Below are positions 1 through 11,762 of a stretch of 64,000 nt of DNA, one piece after another. Every line of letters begins with the position of its first letter. The first letter of the stretch is position 1. Source of the stretch: Absidia repens. Lineage: Eukaryota > Mucoromycota > Mucoromycetes > Mucorales > Cunninghamellaceae. The position numbers and the translations under genes are program-made. The notes under the pieces were generated by a model that saw only the letters and a list, made by a program, of their open reading frames with translations, did no database searches and was not told the origin of the DNA. Where the stretch lies: contig MCGE01000009.1 in the NCBI GenBank assembly GCA_002105175.1, positions 992,001 to 1,056,000 of the forward strand, read 5' to 3'.

Positions 1-153
1 ATAAAAATTAATAGATGCAATATGGGAATTTTTTTTTAAACCAACATAATTTTGATGATTACTTTGAGTTCTACACATTAAAAAAAAAGATTAGGCTGAT
101 TTTATTTTCCATGAACCATCTTCACTTTAGTTTGTTTTTCTTTGTTTCTGTAC

Positions 154-459
154 CTGATGCACCAGCGAATTTTCAATTGGCGCACTATTATAGGCCAAAT
201 CCCAATTTTTTAAATGCTCGGCCTCGGTAAAGTAATGGATCCAATTGGCACCATTGGTTGAGGAAACATTATTAAAATCGGGATAGGTCATGGTTGGCAA
301 ATCAAGGTATTCAGTAGTATAAGAATCACCGAAACTGAAAAGAGTGTCCATCTTTTTCAAATGAAATGATGATGATGACCTGTGATTGAAAATGACGGAG
401 GCCATCAAGCCAGGTATCATCAATACTAGTATTACAACGTTGAGGAATAAAATATACAT
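154..459 (-). CDS. GDSL/SGNH-family esterase, N-terminal exon (partial)
   Basis: First exon of a gene running off the left edge on the minus strand. It starts at the ATG at 459 and ends at a CAG|GTACAG donor at 154/153, in phase 0 after 102 codons. The first ~21 residues form a hydrophobic signal peptide or anchor. Then comes FSFGDSYTT, the block I motif (GDS, catalytic Ser) of SGNH hydrolases, followed by NGANWIHYF, which resembles the secreted carbohydrate esterase family 16/GDSL lipases of fungi. These are usually ~300-400 residues and de-esterify plant polysaccharides or lipids; substrate cannot be told from this exon. Acceptors near 71 and 96 lead to early stops, so the next exon is probably outside the window. 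The upstream region has an A-run at 476-491. Confidence 0.75.
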
Positions 460-460
460 G

Positions 461-1105
461 AAAGTGAGAGAAGTAAAAAAAAAAAAAAAAGATAGAGGAC
501 AAAAATGCTATAATTTCAGAGATAAAAGCGGGGGAGGGAGATGAATGTGGTCCTTTTATAATCGGATGAGAGAACTCGTGGGGTTAATGAGGAAAGGAAG
601 AGTGGACAGGATATTACGTTTTTTTCTTTCTTTCTTTTTTCCTTCTGCAGGAGACTTCAGGGGTAATACAATAAAGTGGTCAGGACTAATATGTATTTGA
701 TCACACTCTCTTTCAAACAAGAGGCCGCGGTAAGACGTGCCACATATAATTACAACAACAAAGACAACACACATAAACATTAAAAAAAAAAAGGAACAAA
801 GATGACAGCTTCCCATGATGACAAGGATGATACAGTTATTACTACTAAATAAGACACAAAACAATACAAATGACAGCTCCGCCTGATGATCATTCCCACA
901 AAAGACAAAACAAAAAAACAACAACAGTGGGGTAATCATCTGCCTAACCTGATGAAACCCATTGATAATTCGTACTACATATGCAAACGCAAAAAAGTAA
1001 CAAGAAGAAAAAACAATGATTTATTCAGTAATATCAACACAACATCGCTAAAAGTCTACAAATATGTAATAATAATACTAAAAGAATATAATTTATCTAA
1101 ATATT
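461..1105. other. Intergenic: GDSL promoter side and PCS60 3' flank
   Basis: No supportable gene. It holds the upstream region of the GDSL gene (A-run ~476-491, TTTC/TTCC-rich tract ~617-646) and the downstream flank of PCS60. TTTATT at about 1020 is AATAAA on the minus strand and could serve as its polyadenylation signal. Confidence 0.5.
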
Positions 1106-2897
1106 CTACAGCTTGGCTTGAGGAGAGTTTGCACCAGCAGGTTTGAAGAAGACATCCACCATTTTACGTCGTTGAATCTTGCCGGTGCCGGTTTTGGGGA
1201 GATGGTCAGTGACGTAGATGCGTTTAGGTACCTTGAATTTGGCGGCCTTGGCATTAACATGGTTCTGCAATTCCTTTTCCACCGCCGCCACATCTGATGA
1301 TGAGGACTTGAGGACCACGGCAGCATGAATTTCTTGACCGTACATTTCATCCGGCACACCAAAACTGACGGCTTCCGCCACATTAGGATGGCTCAACATA
1401 ATGGCATCCACTTCCAACGGCGAGATCTTTTCCCCACCACGATTGATCAGTTCCTTGATACGGCCCGTCAAGATCACATACCCATCTTTGTCCTTTTTGC
1501 CTTGGTCACCGGTCCGGAAGAAGCCATCCTTGGTAAACGATTCCTTGGTCGCCTTGGGATTGTTCAGATAACCCTTGGTCACATTGAGCCCACGGATACA
1601 CACTTCACCTTCGGCCACAGGTAAGCCTTGGTCATTCAGAATCGCCACTTCCACACCTTGGCCAAGTCCCACAGACCCTGGTTTGTGTACGCCGTGCTTG
1701 GGTAATGGGTTCGACGTCATTTGATGTGCCGCTTCCGTCATCGCATATGCTTCCAACACCGGCGCCTTGAAGTGTTCCTCGATCGCATGGAATGTCGCTG
1801 GTGCAAGACTGGACGAGCATGACCGGATGAATCGAATATGAGGGATTTGCTTGGGTGGATTGCGGAGCAGGATTTGATGAATGGTGGGCACTACAAATAA
1901 AATAAAGATATATCAATATATGGGTAAACGTTCACACTACACCCCGTGACTTTTTTCTGTCCGTTTCCAGTAAACACCCCCTCCCCCCCCCGACACACAC
2001 ATTTTTTTGCTTCGGTCTGTGTGTTTTTCTTTTACCTGCAGTGTACCAGTTGCATTTGGTATCCTTAAAATCGGTCCAAAAATGGGTGGCGCTGAATTTT
2101 TGAGGAATCACTACCGATCCACCTGACAAGAAAGTTGACAGCAGACCACAAATCAAACCATGCACATGGAATAAAGGCATCACCAACAAAGTCCGATCCT
2201 GTTGTGTCAGTTCATATGTCTTAACAATGTTTTTCATTGAAGTGGCCAAATTTAAATGAGTCAAAGGAACACCTGTTTATAAAACAATAAATGGTCAGTT
2301 GTGAACCCCATTTCCCTTCTTCCTCTCATATATATATATATTACCTTTTGGTCGACCGGTTGTACCGCTTGTATGTAAAAGTAATGCCACATCTTGAGGT
2401 TGAGGCTGGAACGCCTTGTGCTGGACAGTAGAGCCGGCACGAGCATGAGGCGTAAACACCTGGATCTCTTGACCATCCCAAAATATTTCGACGACACGAA
2501 TCCCACGACGTTCTTGAGCGGCGAGGACTGCAGCATAGTTGTTCTTGATGGAACCAGGAGGGACAATCATCACTGTGCTTTTGGCATCTTCAAGGTAAAA
2601 GAGGAATTCGTCCTTGGTGTAGGTTGGATTCAAAGGCGATGCCACCAAACGCATCAGTCCACACCCCAAAAAGGCGATGACAAATTCGAGCGAGTTGGGG
2701 TAGGCAATGGACACCGACTGACCGGGTGAAAGACTACCGGAAGGAATCACGCTAGCGAGTTTGACACTGAAGTCCTGAATCACACGGTAGAGTTGTTGAT
2801 ATGATAACGTGCTTGGAACGGCACAGGACTGGGGAATAATCACTGCTGTTTCGTTGCTGTATTGCTTTTCAAATATCGAATGAAGGGTGGTTGACAT
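1106..2897 (-). CDS. PCS60: Peroxisomal AMP-binding acyl-CoA synthetase, Pcs60/oxalyl-CoA synthetase type
   Basis: Three exons, 2897-2345, 2272-2036 and 1890-1106, give 524 aa; frames close exactly and the introns are 72 and 145 bp. Adenylate-forming motifs occur in order: the P-loop LLLHTSGTTGRPKG across the first junction, FHVHGL, YAMTEAAHQMTSNP, the GYLNNPKAT block, FRTGDQG, the hinge GRIKELINRGGEKISP, and the catalytic lysine motif LPKTGTGKIQRRKM near the C terminus. The protein ends in AKL, a type 1 peroxisomal targeting signal. Yeast Pcs60 (Fat2) and plant AAE3 (~515-545 aa) activate oxalate to oxalyl-CoA for its breakdown. The family, length and AKL end fit; oxalate specificity is inferred. 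I chose the ATG at 2897, where homology begins, over an upstream in-frame one. TTCAAACCCCG lies at 2973-2983. Confidence 0.9.
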
Positions 2898-2972
2898 TGT
2901 TTCCAGAAAATAAAATAAAAAAGGAAGAAAGGAAGAAAAAAAAAAAAGATGAGGGTTTTCAATTTGATCTTT

Positions 2973-2983
2973 TTCAAACCCCG
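2973..2983. promoter_or_regulatory. TTCAAACCCCG motif upstream of PCS60
   Basis: Exact TTCAAACCCCG, 76-86 bp upstream of the PCS60 ATG. Near-identical motifs lie at a similar distance from several other starts in the window. A promoter role is inferred from this recurrence only. Confidence 0.45.
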
Positions 2984-3558
2984 TATCCGCATCAGGCAAA
3001 TTTTAACAACACACAAATTTGTATCACACTACAACGTTTTAAGTTTCAATTGAGACGAGTGCAAGTTTTTATGGACGATGGAAACTGAAAATTAAGACGA
3101 CACTTCCATATTTTTGAGGCGCCTGTCATGATTTTTGGGACGATGCAGGATAAAATTAAAACATAGACGGGTTCATTATTAGACGCTCTGAAAAAAAAAA
3201 AAAAAAAAAAAAAATAGAGATGCATCCAAAAAATTAGGATGGACAGCTGCAAGCCTCCCCTGGAATTTACATTAGCTATCATTTATTTAGGATATTCTAA
3301 ATCATGTGATCCTAATAGAAACGCGAATGGAGATAGTGGAACGACCCCAGTCACAGTATATTTTTAGCTGCAAAAACTCCCATGAAATTTCATGCTATTG
3401 TGTGGATGATCATTTTTGTTATTGGTTTACGTAGTATTCACATCTCCATCCCAATTTTATTATACCAAGTCTTAATTTATTTTATTTTTCGTCTCAATTT
3501 AAAGTCAATAAACGCTCTGGTGCTTCGCTGGAGCTTTTGGAAAGTTTTCGATTTTTTA

Positions 3559-4160
3559 GGTGTCGCAGTTTTTTATTAAAGTGTGGGTTTGATGAGATAG
3601 GATTAGAGCCTCCGCCATTCCGCACTATGGTGGGCAGCCCCTTGGGGCTCAGGACGTCGTCAATGAGCTTTTTTGTGAGCTGAAAAAATCGGTTACTTGG
3701 AAACGAATTATGCGAATTGTGTTGGACTACGGAGCACTAAAGTAATTATGGCGATTGCCCCTTCGTTTAATGTTTATTTACATTTCCCTGATTTTTTGGC
3801 ATAAAAAAGGCTGGATGATTCAGGCTCCGCATTTTGCTTTCTAATTTTTTTTCTTTTTGCCCCTCCCCTTTTTTGCTTTTCTTTCTTTTCTTTTTTCTTT
3901 TTTTCCTTCATGAAAGTCGGAATGATATGATGGCAAGACTCATTGTGATGCTGGTGATCTAGGATTAGTGTTAGAACTTGAATTAGGGGCGTTTTCAAAA
4001 ACGCAAAACAAACATCATCGGGAAACCCTTTCATTTTGGATGTAGGATTCGGGAACGTCAGTAGATTAGTCTACATCTTAGAATAGTGTTAGCTTAGAAT
4101 TCGTTGTTATAGTTTATGTCTACGTTTGAATTAAATATGTCTTGTGTTTTTACCATTAGT
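3559..4160 (+). repeat. Dispersed repeat R2, copy a
   Basis: Closely related to 34604-35125 and, inverted, to about 5060-5560. The 5' part contains GTTTTTTATTAAAGTGTGGG, then GGATTAGAGCCTCCGCC and GGTGGGCAGCCCC. A pyrimidine-rich tract follows (~3840-3908), then the conserved core with AAACCCTTTCATTTTGGA at 4023-4040. No open frame and no obvious terminal inverted repeats. The core is shared with family R1. Confidence 0.75.
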
Positions 4161-5059
4161 TTTTTTCATGTGTTTAATTATCATGAATGGGCTCGGTATA
4201 TGTGGGTCGAAAAAGATTCTAGTGCGTGTGTGAGAGAGGAAAGAATGGTTTGATGAAGACAACTTCTTTACACTGTTTATATTTATGCGTTGAAAGGAAA
4301 CTAGGCAAGGGTTTTGCAAAAAATGAGACTGCAGAGTTCCATAGAGTGGTAATGATGGGAACTGATTCTGCAGCGAGAAATGGCGCTTTATTTCCAATTT
4401 TCAAAAAATTGACATTTGACTTGACAGTATTAAGTATAAAGTCTCTTTCAACTCATCTGACTTACCTAACTCGGCCATGCCTTTTGCCGCCTTTTCACCC
4501 AATCACACTTCTCAATTCCTTTATCTCCACTTCCCTTCAATTTACTACATCCTTCACGAATTAGCTGTCTTTTAAACTCCAAACTTCTGATGATTGTGTA
4601 TCTTTTAAATTGCAGTGAGGCATGTCTCAATGAGGTAGAGAAATACACACCAGCATTATTTTTTTCCGTTTTAATTGATTCCTGATCTACGAAAGATAAT
4701 CCATAACGTATCTTCAACGTTTTTAATTGATTCCAAGTCGATTTGAGTAAAAATTTGAAATGGGCCATTTTTCGTTGAAGATGAATTTAGTTACACAAAT
4801 ATTACTTTCCCCACCATTGCTGCTTTACATAACCCACCTAGGCATGAAAGACAGAGGGGCTAACAAACTAAATATTCTGTAGTGGGTTTTTTCTTACACA
4901 AACACACGATTTTTTTTTTTTCTATGTTCAAATATATACATGAGGTGGTGGACGAAGTCGTCTTAGTATCCAGCACATTTCCTTTCCAGGCACCCAAACA
5001 CACCAATTTATTTCTCTGTGCATGTATACCCATTCATCAAAACAAGCAATGTAAACTTA
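4161..5059. other. Intergenic, no recognisable gene
   Basis: AT-rich. Short open frames on both strands (~4226-4564 and 4466-4768) show no family signature and overlap each other antisense, so I do not call them. Confidence 0.4.
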
Positions 5060-5560
5060 TAACAGAGAGACTAATGATAAAAAGAGACTATCGTATTTTA
5101 TTTAAATAAGATACAAACTACGACAAACTAACACTAAACTAAATTATTGGTGGTTCAGTGATAACTACGGCGAGGCTATTCTAATGGCGGTCGCAAAACA
5201 CGAATCCAAAATGAAAGCGTTTCCCATGGTATCTGTATTGCATTTTTCAAAGTGCCCCTGATTCAAGTTCTAATTCTAATCCAAGATCATCATCACATCA
5301 TTGAAGCTTTAATGTAGAAAAAAAAAAGAAGGGGAGAGCAAAAAAGCAGAATAAATACAAAATAAAGCGTAAGCGGAGTGTAAATGATGCTACTGTCCAT
5401 TTCTTTCTTTCTTGCATAGTCGTCCAACTGCCTTTTTTTTCACCACACAAAAGAAGAAGAAAAAAAAATCAAGTCCTGACTAGCGCTGAACAACGATGGA
5501 TGGGCCCCAAGGGGCTGCCCACCATGGTGCGAAATGGCAAAGTCGTCCAACTGCTCTTTT
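5060..5560 (-). repeat. Dispersed repeat R2, copy b (inverted)
   Basis: Reverse-strand relative of 3559-4160. On the minus strand it shows the GGTGGGCAGCCCC block (~5512-5527), the GATTAGAATTAGAACTTGAATC segment, the core (5205-5222, one mismatch to AAACCCTTTCATTTTGGA) and a TTAGTTTAGTGTTAG tail followed by AAATAAAA. Together with copy a it forms a large imperfect inverted pair with ~0.9 kb between the copies. TCGTCCAACTGC occurs at about 5420 and again at 5543, a local direct repeat. Confidence 0.7.
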
Positions 5561-6098
5561 TTTTCACCACGGGTTTTCTTTTTTAGTATTCTAATAACCT
5601 TCTCTATCATAACACATTACAGATGACACTTTTTGTAAAAACATTGGGTAGCACTCTATGATAAATTGTATAATATTTTATTCAGACAGTAGTTTTTTAT
5701 AATTTGAGCGATTAGGTTGGTTGGGGCGATGTGTAGGTGGTGTGTGGGGGCCGAGCGGGGGCGAGAAGGTGGGGCTGGTTTATCTATATAAGAAAAATAA
5801 AAAAATTTGGAAGAGACTTTATATTTCATACTGTCATAAACTGTAGCGTAAAAAATGGTTCCGACAAATAATATTGCATAAATGGTATTCTTTATTTATA
5901 AGATTATGATTGTGAGAAGAAAAAACGAGAAGGTGGAAGGGTATAAGAAATAATACTAATAATAAATAATAACAATAGCAATAAAAAGAGATGAGGAAAG
6001 CAATAATATACTAGCTAATAAAAGGTGTTTCTAAATTGGTAAAAAAAAAAAATACATCTAGTTCTATAATATCTAATCGAAATCATCCCAGTTCCAAG
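5561..6098. other. 3' flank of the Zn2Cys6 gene
   Basis: No gene seen. TTTATT at 5891-5896 (AATAAA on the minus strand) is a candidate polyadenylation signal about 200 nt beyond the stop of the next gene. A short G-rich patch lies at ~5724-5775. Confidence 0.4.
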
Positions 6099-9052
6099 TC
6101 AGCCCATAATAGCGCTACCATTCGCATTGGCATCATTAGAAGGAACGGCATTGTCAGGAGGCGTCACAATCACTTGACCTTGGTGAGTAAGAATAACAGG
6201 TCGAGAAGCTTTCCTGCCGGGAGTGTCTGGAATATGTTGCCGAATCACGTCATTGTGGTGCTGGTGAGCCGAGGCATATACACCTAACCCAATATTCATG
6301 TATTGACCATACGATCGTGCTGGCATACCTATTGCTGTTGCTGGTGATGCTGCTGTTGAGTTTCCTGTGGCAGTACTTGTTGCCGTTGTAGTCGCCGACC
6401 TTTTTAAGGAAGAAGTCGTTGTCAATGGAGAAGGCGTAGTTGTTGGAGTGGATGTGGGTGCTGCGTCTAGGGGCAATTGTGGCCAAAAGAGAGATTCATC
6501 CGCCACGGTTGTAGTACCTGTAGGCATGGGTTGATGTGATGGTATGGATGCGGTGGTAAGAGAGCTCGATGATGAGGATATTGGTGGTGGTGTTGTCATT
6601 AAATCCTTCGAGTGTCGCATCATCCATGAAGAGAGTAAAAATGGGTCGTTCAGTTTGGCATGGCTCATCAGTAGTCCACCACTAGCTATTTCTTGTTGAC
6701 GTTGATCTTCCAACAATAATCGTGATTTGTATAACAGGGCGTCTACACTGGACGGAGCCATGCGTTGATTCCAAGCATCTGCCGTTGCTGTTGTGCCCAA
6801 AAAATCAAGAGGATCAGTCGTTGTTGAAAGATGATGTTGTGGTTCTTCATGCAAATGGTGTGTGTGTGGGTGATACTGATGCTCATTATGACCGGTCAAA
6901 GAAGGTTGCCAGATAGATGCCGATGTTGATGTTGAGGATGCTCCAAATGCATGTGATAATACTTCCGCTGCGTTTTGTTCCGATCCGGTAAGATGCATGT
7001 GATTGGTGTCATCAATATTGCTGCCGTTCAGTAATGATCCATTTGATGTGTTCACCTTATGCAAAGCCTCTTCCACCCGAGCCAAAAACGAGTCAATACC
7101 AGGGATCGAGCGTTGTTCCTGCTGCACTAGGACTGATAAAGATTGAATTCCCCGCTGAAACATATATCGAGCATGCCACGCAAGGGTGCTATCTTGATGA
7201 CCACAGTTCATAAAGTGCGATCGCGTGGCCACCATGATTGCCGTTCCAGTAAGAGCATAAGACAGAATATAATCGGGTTGCTTCGCCATGTACCAAGTGA
7301 GTTGTGTCAGATGAGTCGCCACAGCCATGCACCGTTGGTGAAGCAGTTTGTTTAGACAGGAAGGAGAGGCAAATGGCAGAAGAATACGTAGTTGGATCAA
7401 GTTGAAGAGCAGGTGAAGGTGTGCAATCCATGCATTCCTAGGAGGATGAGAAGGCATTGACATAGTTGCTGGTGATGAAGATGAAGATGAGGCTGCCGAC
7501 GATGGCCCTGGTGTATGTAGCGGTGTCCAATGTAAATGTAAGGGAAGTGCTTGAAGCCAGTGAAACAAGTCTTGATCTAACCGATGTGCTAGAGATTCAT
7601 CCATACGACCACCAGATGGGAACTTCATAAAGTGATTTGGCTTGAGACTTTGTTCCGCCATTTGCATCAACTTGATAAAGGCAACAAAGCATTCCATTTG
7701 TTCCTGGTCTTCATTTTGCCAATAGCATCGAGGCAGGTCTAGATTCAGGTCTTGAAGTCGAATCATCCACGGATAGCCAAAACAAGTCCCTTGAATTTTG
7801 TCCAGACAATAACATCCCCACGCCACCCGTTTACACAGTTCCTTTTGATCACCATCATCATCAACACCAGTAGATCTTGATTCGATTTGTCCATAACCTA
7901 GTTCATCACACATACGGAAGGCAAGCGCACTGTAAGAGACAGACCGGGAACGGTAATCAGCACCTAGTTTGGGTTCATAGAGTGACAGGATGCACAAAGC
8001 CACCACAGTAGAGAGACAAGGCATGCCAAGAACAGAGTTCAATAATTCCTTTGCTTGATCAAAGTAACCATCCGCTTTTGTCCCACCATCAGTAACGTCG
8101 AATTGAGCACCATGAGCAAACATAGCAAGCAATAACATGGGCGATATCGAGACACCAGGGTTGTCGAAGTGTTGTAAAAGCAAGTCCTGAGGGATCATAT
8201 GGAAGAGTGGATATTTATGTCGATAATAGGAATGGATAAGCTGTCTTTGCATTTTCCTTGATGGCATGGTGGTTCGCTGGGTTGTAAATGATGTTGTTGC
8301 TGCTGCAGGTGCGGCTAATAATGATAATGGGTCGTTGATTGTTGGCACATCCAGGAGTTGATATTCGTCAATGTACCAATTTCCTTTGTTCCCTTTATCT
8401 AGCCATGTCGTTCCACCAAGTGAATCCAATGTATTGATAGTATTTTCTAAAACCGAAGGTCGTGATTGTGTTGCTTCTGGATTTGCTTCTTGATGTTGGT
8501 ATTCCCCATTGTTGGTCTGTAATGGTGTGGAAGAGGCATCCGTATCACTTAGTTCACTGAGGGTAAGGGCGTCATTTTCCATTGTACCATCGGCAGAGAA
8601 TGTACATGACAACTGGCGTGCTATGGTAACAAAACAAAGAAAACGGTCAGAAAACAGATGTTTAAAGTGACGAAATTCGCTATTCCTTACCGGTACACTT
8701 TGTAGATGGAAAACCATTGATCCGAGGAAGAAGTGAAAGAAAGAGGAAAAAAAAAAAAAAAAAAAAGGTCCATTGGTAAGATGAGTCACATTTTCTGGTA
8801 TTTCCCCACTCCACTCCTGGATATATTACCTGCATACAAGGCTGAATTCCATTGCACTATATATAAAAAAAGAGGGATGTGAGATAAGAGCTTCCGCGGA
8901 AAGAATGAAGGGTCGAAAGTTATTTTTGTTACCTTGATTTTTTTAACCCGACAAGAATAGCAAGCCCGTCCTACTTTGAATCGCTTGGGTCGTTTTTCTG
9001 AAGATGATGCATCCTTTCTGCCTTCGCGTTTTTTAAATGATGTTGATGCCAT
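6099..9052 (-). CDS. Zn2Cys6 transcription factor with fungal-specific regulatory domain
   Basis: Four exons, 9052-8933, 8856-8830, 8697-8691 and 8620-6099, give 891 aa; the lengths sum to a multiple of three. The DNA-binding cluster sits at residues ~31-57 with spacing C-x2-C-x6-C-x5-C-x2-C-x6-C. It is assembled from all four exons, and the 7-nt third exon supplies the fifth cysteine. A basic stretch (KRPKRFK) precedes it. Residues ~150-450 match the fungal-specific transcription factor domain (HSYYRHKYPLFHMIP, then LSLYEPKLGADYRSRSVSYSALAFRMCDELGYG). The C-terminal half is low-complexity Ser/Thr/His/Gln, plausible as an activation region. It should be a nuclear regulator; targets cannot be read from sequence. 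The second intron carries a T-run on the coding strand. Confidence 0.9.
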
Positions 9053-9532
9053 TATGGAGTATGCTGTAATTTGGGACAACAAGGGGCTGGATCTGTAAGG
9101 ATCTATAAGGTTGTGTGTGTGTGTGTGTGTGTGTGTGTGGATATATAACAAAAGGAAAGTAGGACGGAGGAAAAGTATAGATGGCGTATATGAAATAAAA
9201 AGAAAATAAACTATTTGATTGATAGGGTCAAGTTTGTTTTGCACATTCAATGTATATATAAAAGGGAAATGAAGATGATGAGGGGAGAGTTGAAAAAAAG
9301 GAAAAAGAAAAAGAGAAAAGAGAGATATGAAAAGGGAAAATTTATACAAAAGGAAAAGATTCAAACACCGATCATCACCCAATTGGTAAAATATATACAA
9401 AACATGCCAATTATATAAATAGAGGATAAAATGATAAAACTAGAATAAATAATAATATGAGATAAACTAAACTGAACTATGGACGAGGGGAAAGGGGATA
9501 TATGTCTATATGATAGGTAACCAAGAGCCACA
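9053..9532. other. Promoter region of the Zn2Cys6 gene and 3' flank of the kelch gene
   Basis: About 480 bp. It contains a (GT)n microsatellite at about 9112-9139 within the likely 5' leader of the regulator gene, a TATATAAAAG sequence near 9252, and purine-rich stretches. No gene. Confidence 0.5.
9112..9139. repeat. (GT)n dinucleotide microsatellite
   Basis: About 14 uninterrupted GT units, 60-90 bp upstream of the regulator ATG. Confidence 0.9.
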
Positions 9533-11762
9533 TCACACAGTAGGGTCAGAAGATATTTCATCAGCCTGCAAAATAAATTCTTGCCTGTCAAACCCACCAT
9601 CGTCATTATCATCACCGCTGACATTATTCTGTGTTTTATCCCCAAATGAATTGAAGTTTGTAGGAGATACAGGTGTCATTGCTGGATGTGGTATGAAGGT
9701 TGATTTATCATCAAGATTGCATGGCTCATCAGGTTTGTTGATCGGTAAACTGATGGCAGTAGTAATCATATCACAGTTTGGGATAGATGTTGGTTGATAA
9801 TCTTTCCATGGAGAAGGTAATAAGGAGTTGGATCGTATTTTTCTTCTCTGGTGTGTTGCTGTGAATGGTGAAGTTGATGAAGATGGTGTAGAAGGGAAGG
9901 GATCAATCAATGTAGGCGATGTTGCAGCTATCGAGGAGGAAGGGGTTGTTGAAAAAATAGCACGGGTGAAAGGATCGCTGAGTTTGTGATGCTGATCAGT
10001 TCGGGGTATGATCGTCGAGTCATCGTCATCGCCATCGCCATCGTCGCCGTCGTCATGGTTGAGAAGATCTTGCCGTTGTAATGGAGGAAGGGCTCGTTCT
10101 TGTTGTTTTTGTTGAAAGTTGAAGATGTAAAGAGTCATGATAACCAAAACAAATACGATGACACCACCAGTTACTGCACCCGCGACAATGGTCATTGAAG
10201 GTGTACCGTGTAGATTGATTTGACTTTCCCCACCGGGTGTTTCTCCATTTCCAGGGTAGCCAGGAGAGGGTATGTAATAAGATGTCCAGCTCCAAGTCGT
10301 AATGTCCAGTACTTCTACATCAGACATCACCGTCAACGATGTGGAAACCCCAGTAAATCCAAAAGCTACAATCATATTGTTTCCTATCAATGTGGCTAAA
10401 TATAACATGAATACAAATAAAAAACATGTTAAATTCCATCATCATCAAGGTTTTTTGTTTTTGTTTTTTCTTACCTGTATGCTTGTAAAGGAAATCATCA
10501 TCATCATCATCATCAGGAAGTTAAATCAAGAAAGAAAAAGTCAGTAAAAGTTTCATGGATGTTTTGTCATCATATAATTAAATTACATCGGCACGGCCTT
10601 GGACAACAGCACTTGTATTTTTCACCATCCAGGTCCAAGATCTCGTATCCAGTACAGCGACGTCATTGAAAACATGATATCCATCGTAACCGCCATATCT
10701 ACCCGAAGAATAAGAAAAGGAAGAATAGATGAGAGATTGATCGATCAAGGCATCTAATCATTCTACGATCGTATGCTTACATCAAAATCGAACTATCATC
10801 AGACATCAGAACTTGACTATGAGAGCTTCGATTGGCTGGTTTATTGTCATTGTCCAATGTAGCCACCACCTGTTTCCAATGCAATAAGAGAGTATCAAAT
10901 ATCCAGATATCCTTCATTGACACCGCGTCGCCAGTCAAACTATCGAAACCGCCTAATATTACAATGAGGTGTCCTTTCACCAGTGTTTGTGTATGAGAAT
11001 ATCGGAGCGGTGGATTCGGTGAAGCGGAATGCACCAAGGACGAATTCCAAGGGTTGATCGAGTCAAGCTGATACATTGCTGAAGGAAGCTGAACTGCTGA
11101 TTCGTTGAACCTTTGATGTCGACTACGTTTCCCACCCCAGATCTATACAAGTGAAAAACAAGTGAATAATAATGAGTGATCATTTGCTTTCTATGAAAAA
11201 GCAACAAGAGAGCTTACATAAACTAAGCCATTACCAAGGTTGGTGCCAGAAGCACCTTGCCGATTCAGATAGTTATCACTGGGAAGACGAAAGGAGTTCC
11301 ATACACTCAAAATGCAATCATAGGTGTATGCCTGTGTAGCGTCGTCCGTCAAGTTATTTCCAGGAATCACCCCACCAACAATAACCATATCACGGTGATT
11401 ACGAGCAAAAGCAATATGAGAATAATCTGCTGGTCCGCCGAGAGTGTTCTGAAGGCCAGACGCAGGTCTCCAAGGAATCCGAGTCAAAGCAAACGGCACA
11501 TCAAGCGGTAAGACAGCTAAATCGGATAACACAATAGGACCATTAGCTGGAGCTCCAACTGCAGTATCTCCACCATAAAAATATAAACTGAAAAGAATAA
11601 AAAAACAAAAAATAAATAAAAAAGTGGAATAAAAGAAGGAAAATAATTGTGGTACCTATTATTGATCAAAACGGCGGAGTGTCCAAATCGACTAGCGGCT
11701 TTATAGGCGACACTTTTTAACCAGAACAAGCTATGAAAAATAAATAAAAGTAAAATCATCAT
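9533..11762 (-). CDS. Kelch-repeat type I membrane protein
   Basis: Six exons, 11762-11656, 11587-11218, 11142-10781, 10698-10587, 10481-10475 (7 nt) and 10395-9533, give 606 aa with the frame closing exactly. The N terminus is a signal peptide (MMILLLFIFHSLFWLKSVAY). Kelch-type repeats follow over residues ~20-360, with motifs such as RFGHSAVLI, LYFYGGD, RYSHTQTLVKGHLIVILGGFD, RSSHSQVLM and, across the microexon, ADHTATLIGNNMIVAFGFTG. Around residue 400 there is one transmembrane helix (TIVAGAVTGGVIVFVLVIMTLYIF), then a ~190-residue Ser/Thr/Pro- and Asp-rich cytosolic tail. Such fungal proteins are probable cell-surface or secretory-path beta-propellers of unknown ligand. The start at 11762 is chosen because it opens the signal peptide. 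Confidence 0.88.
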
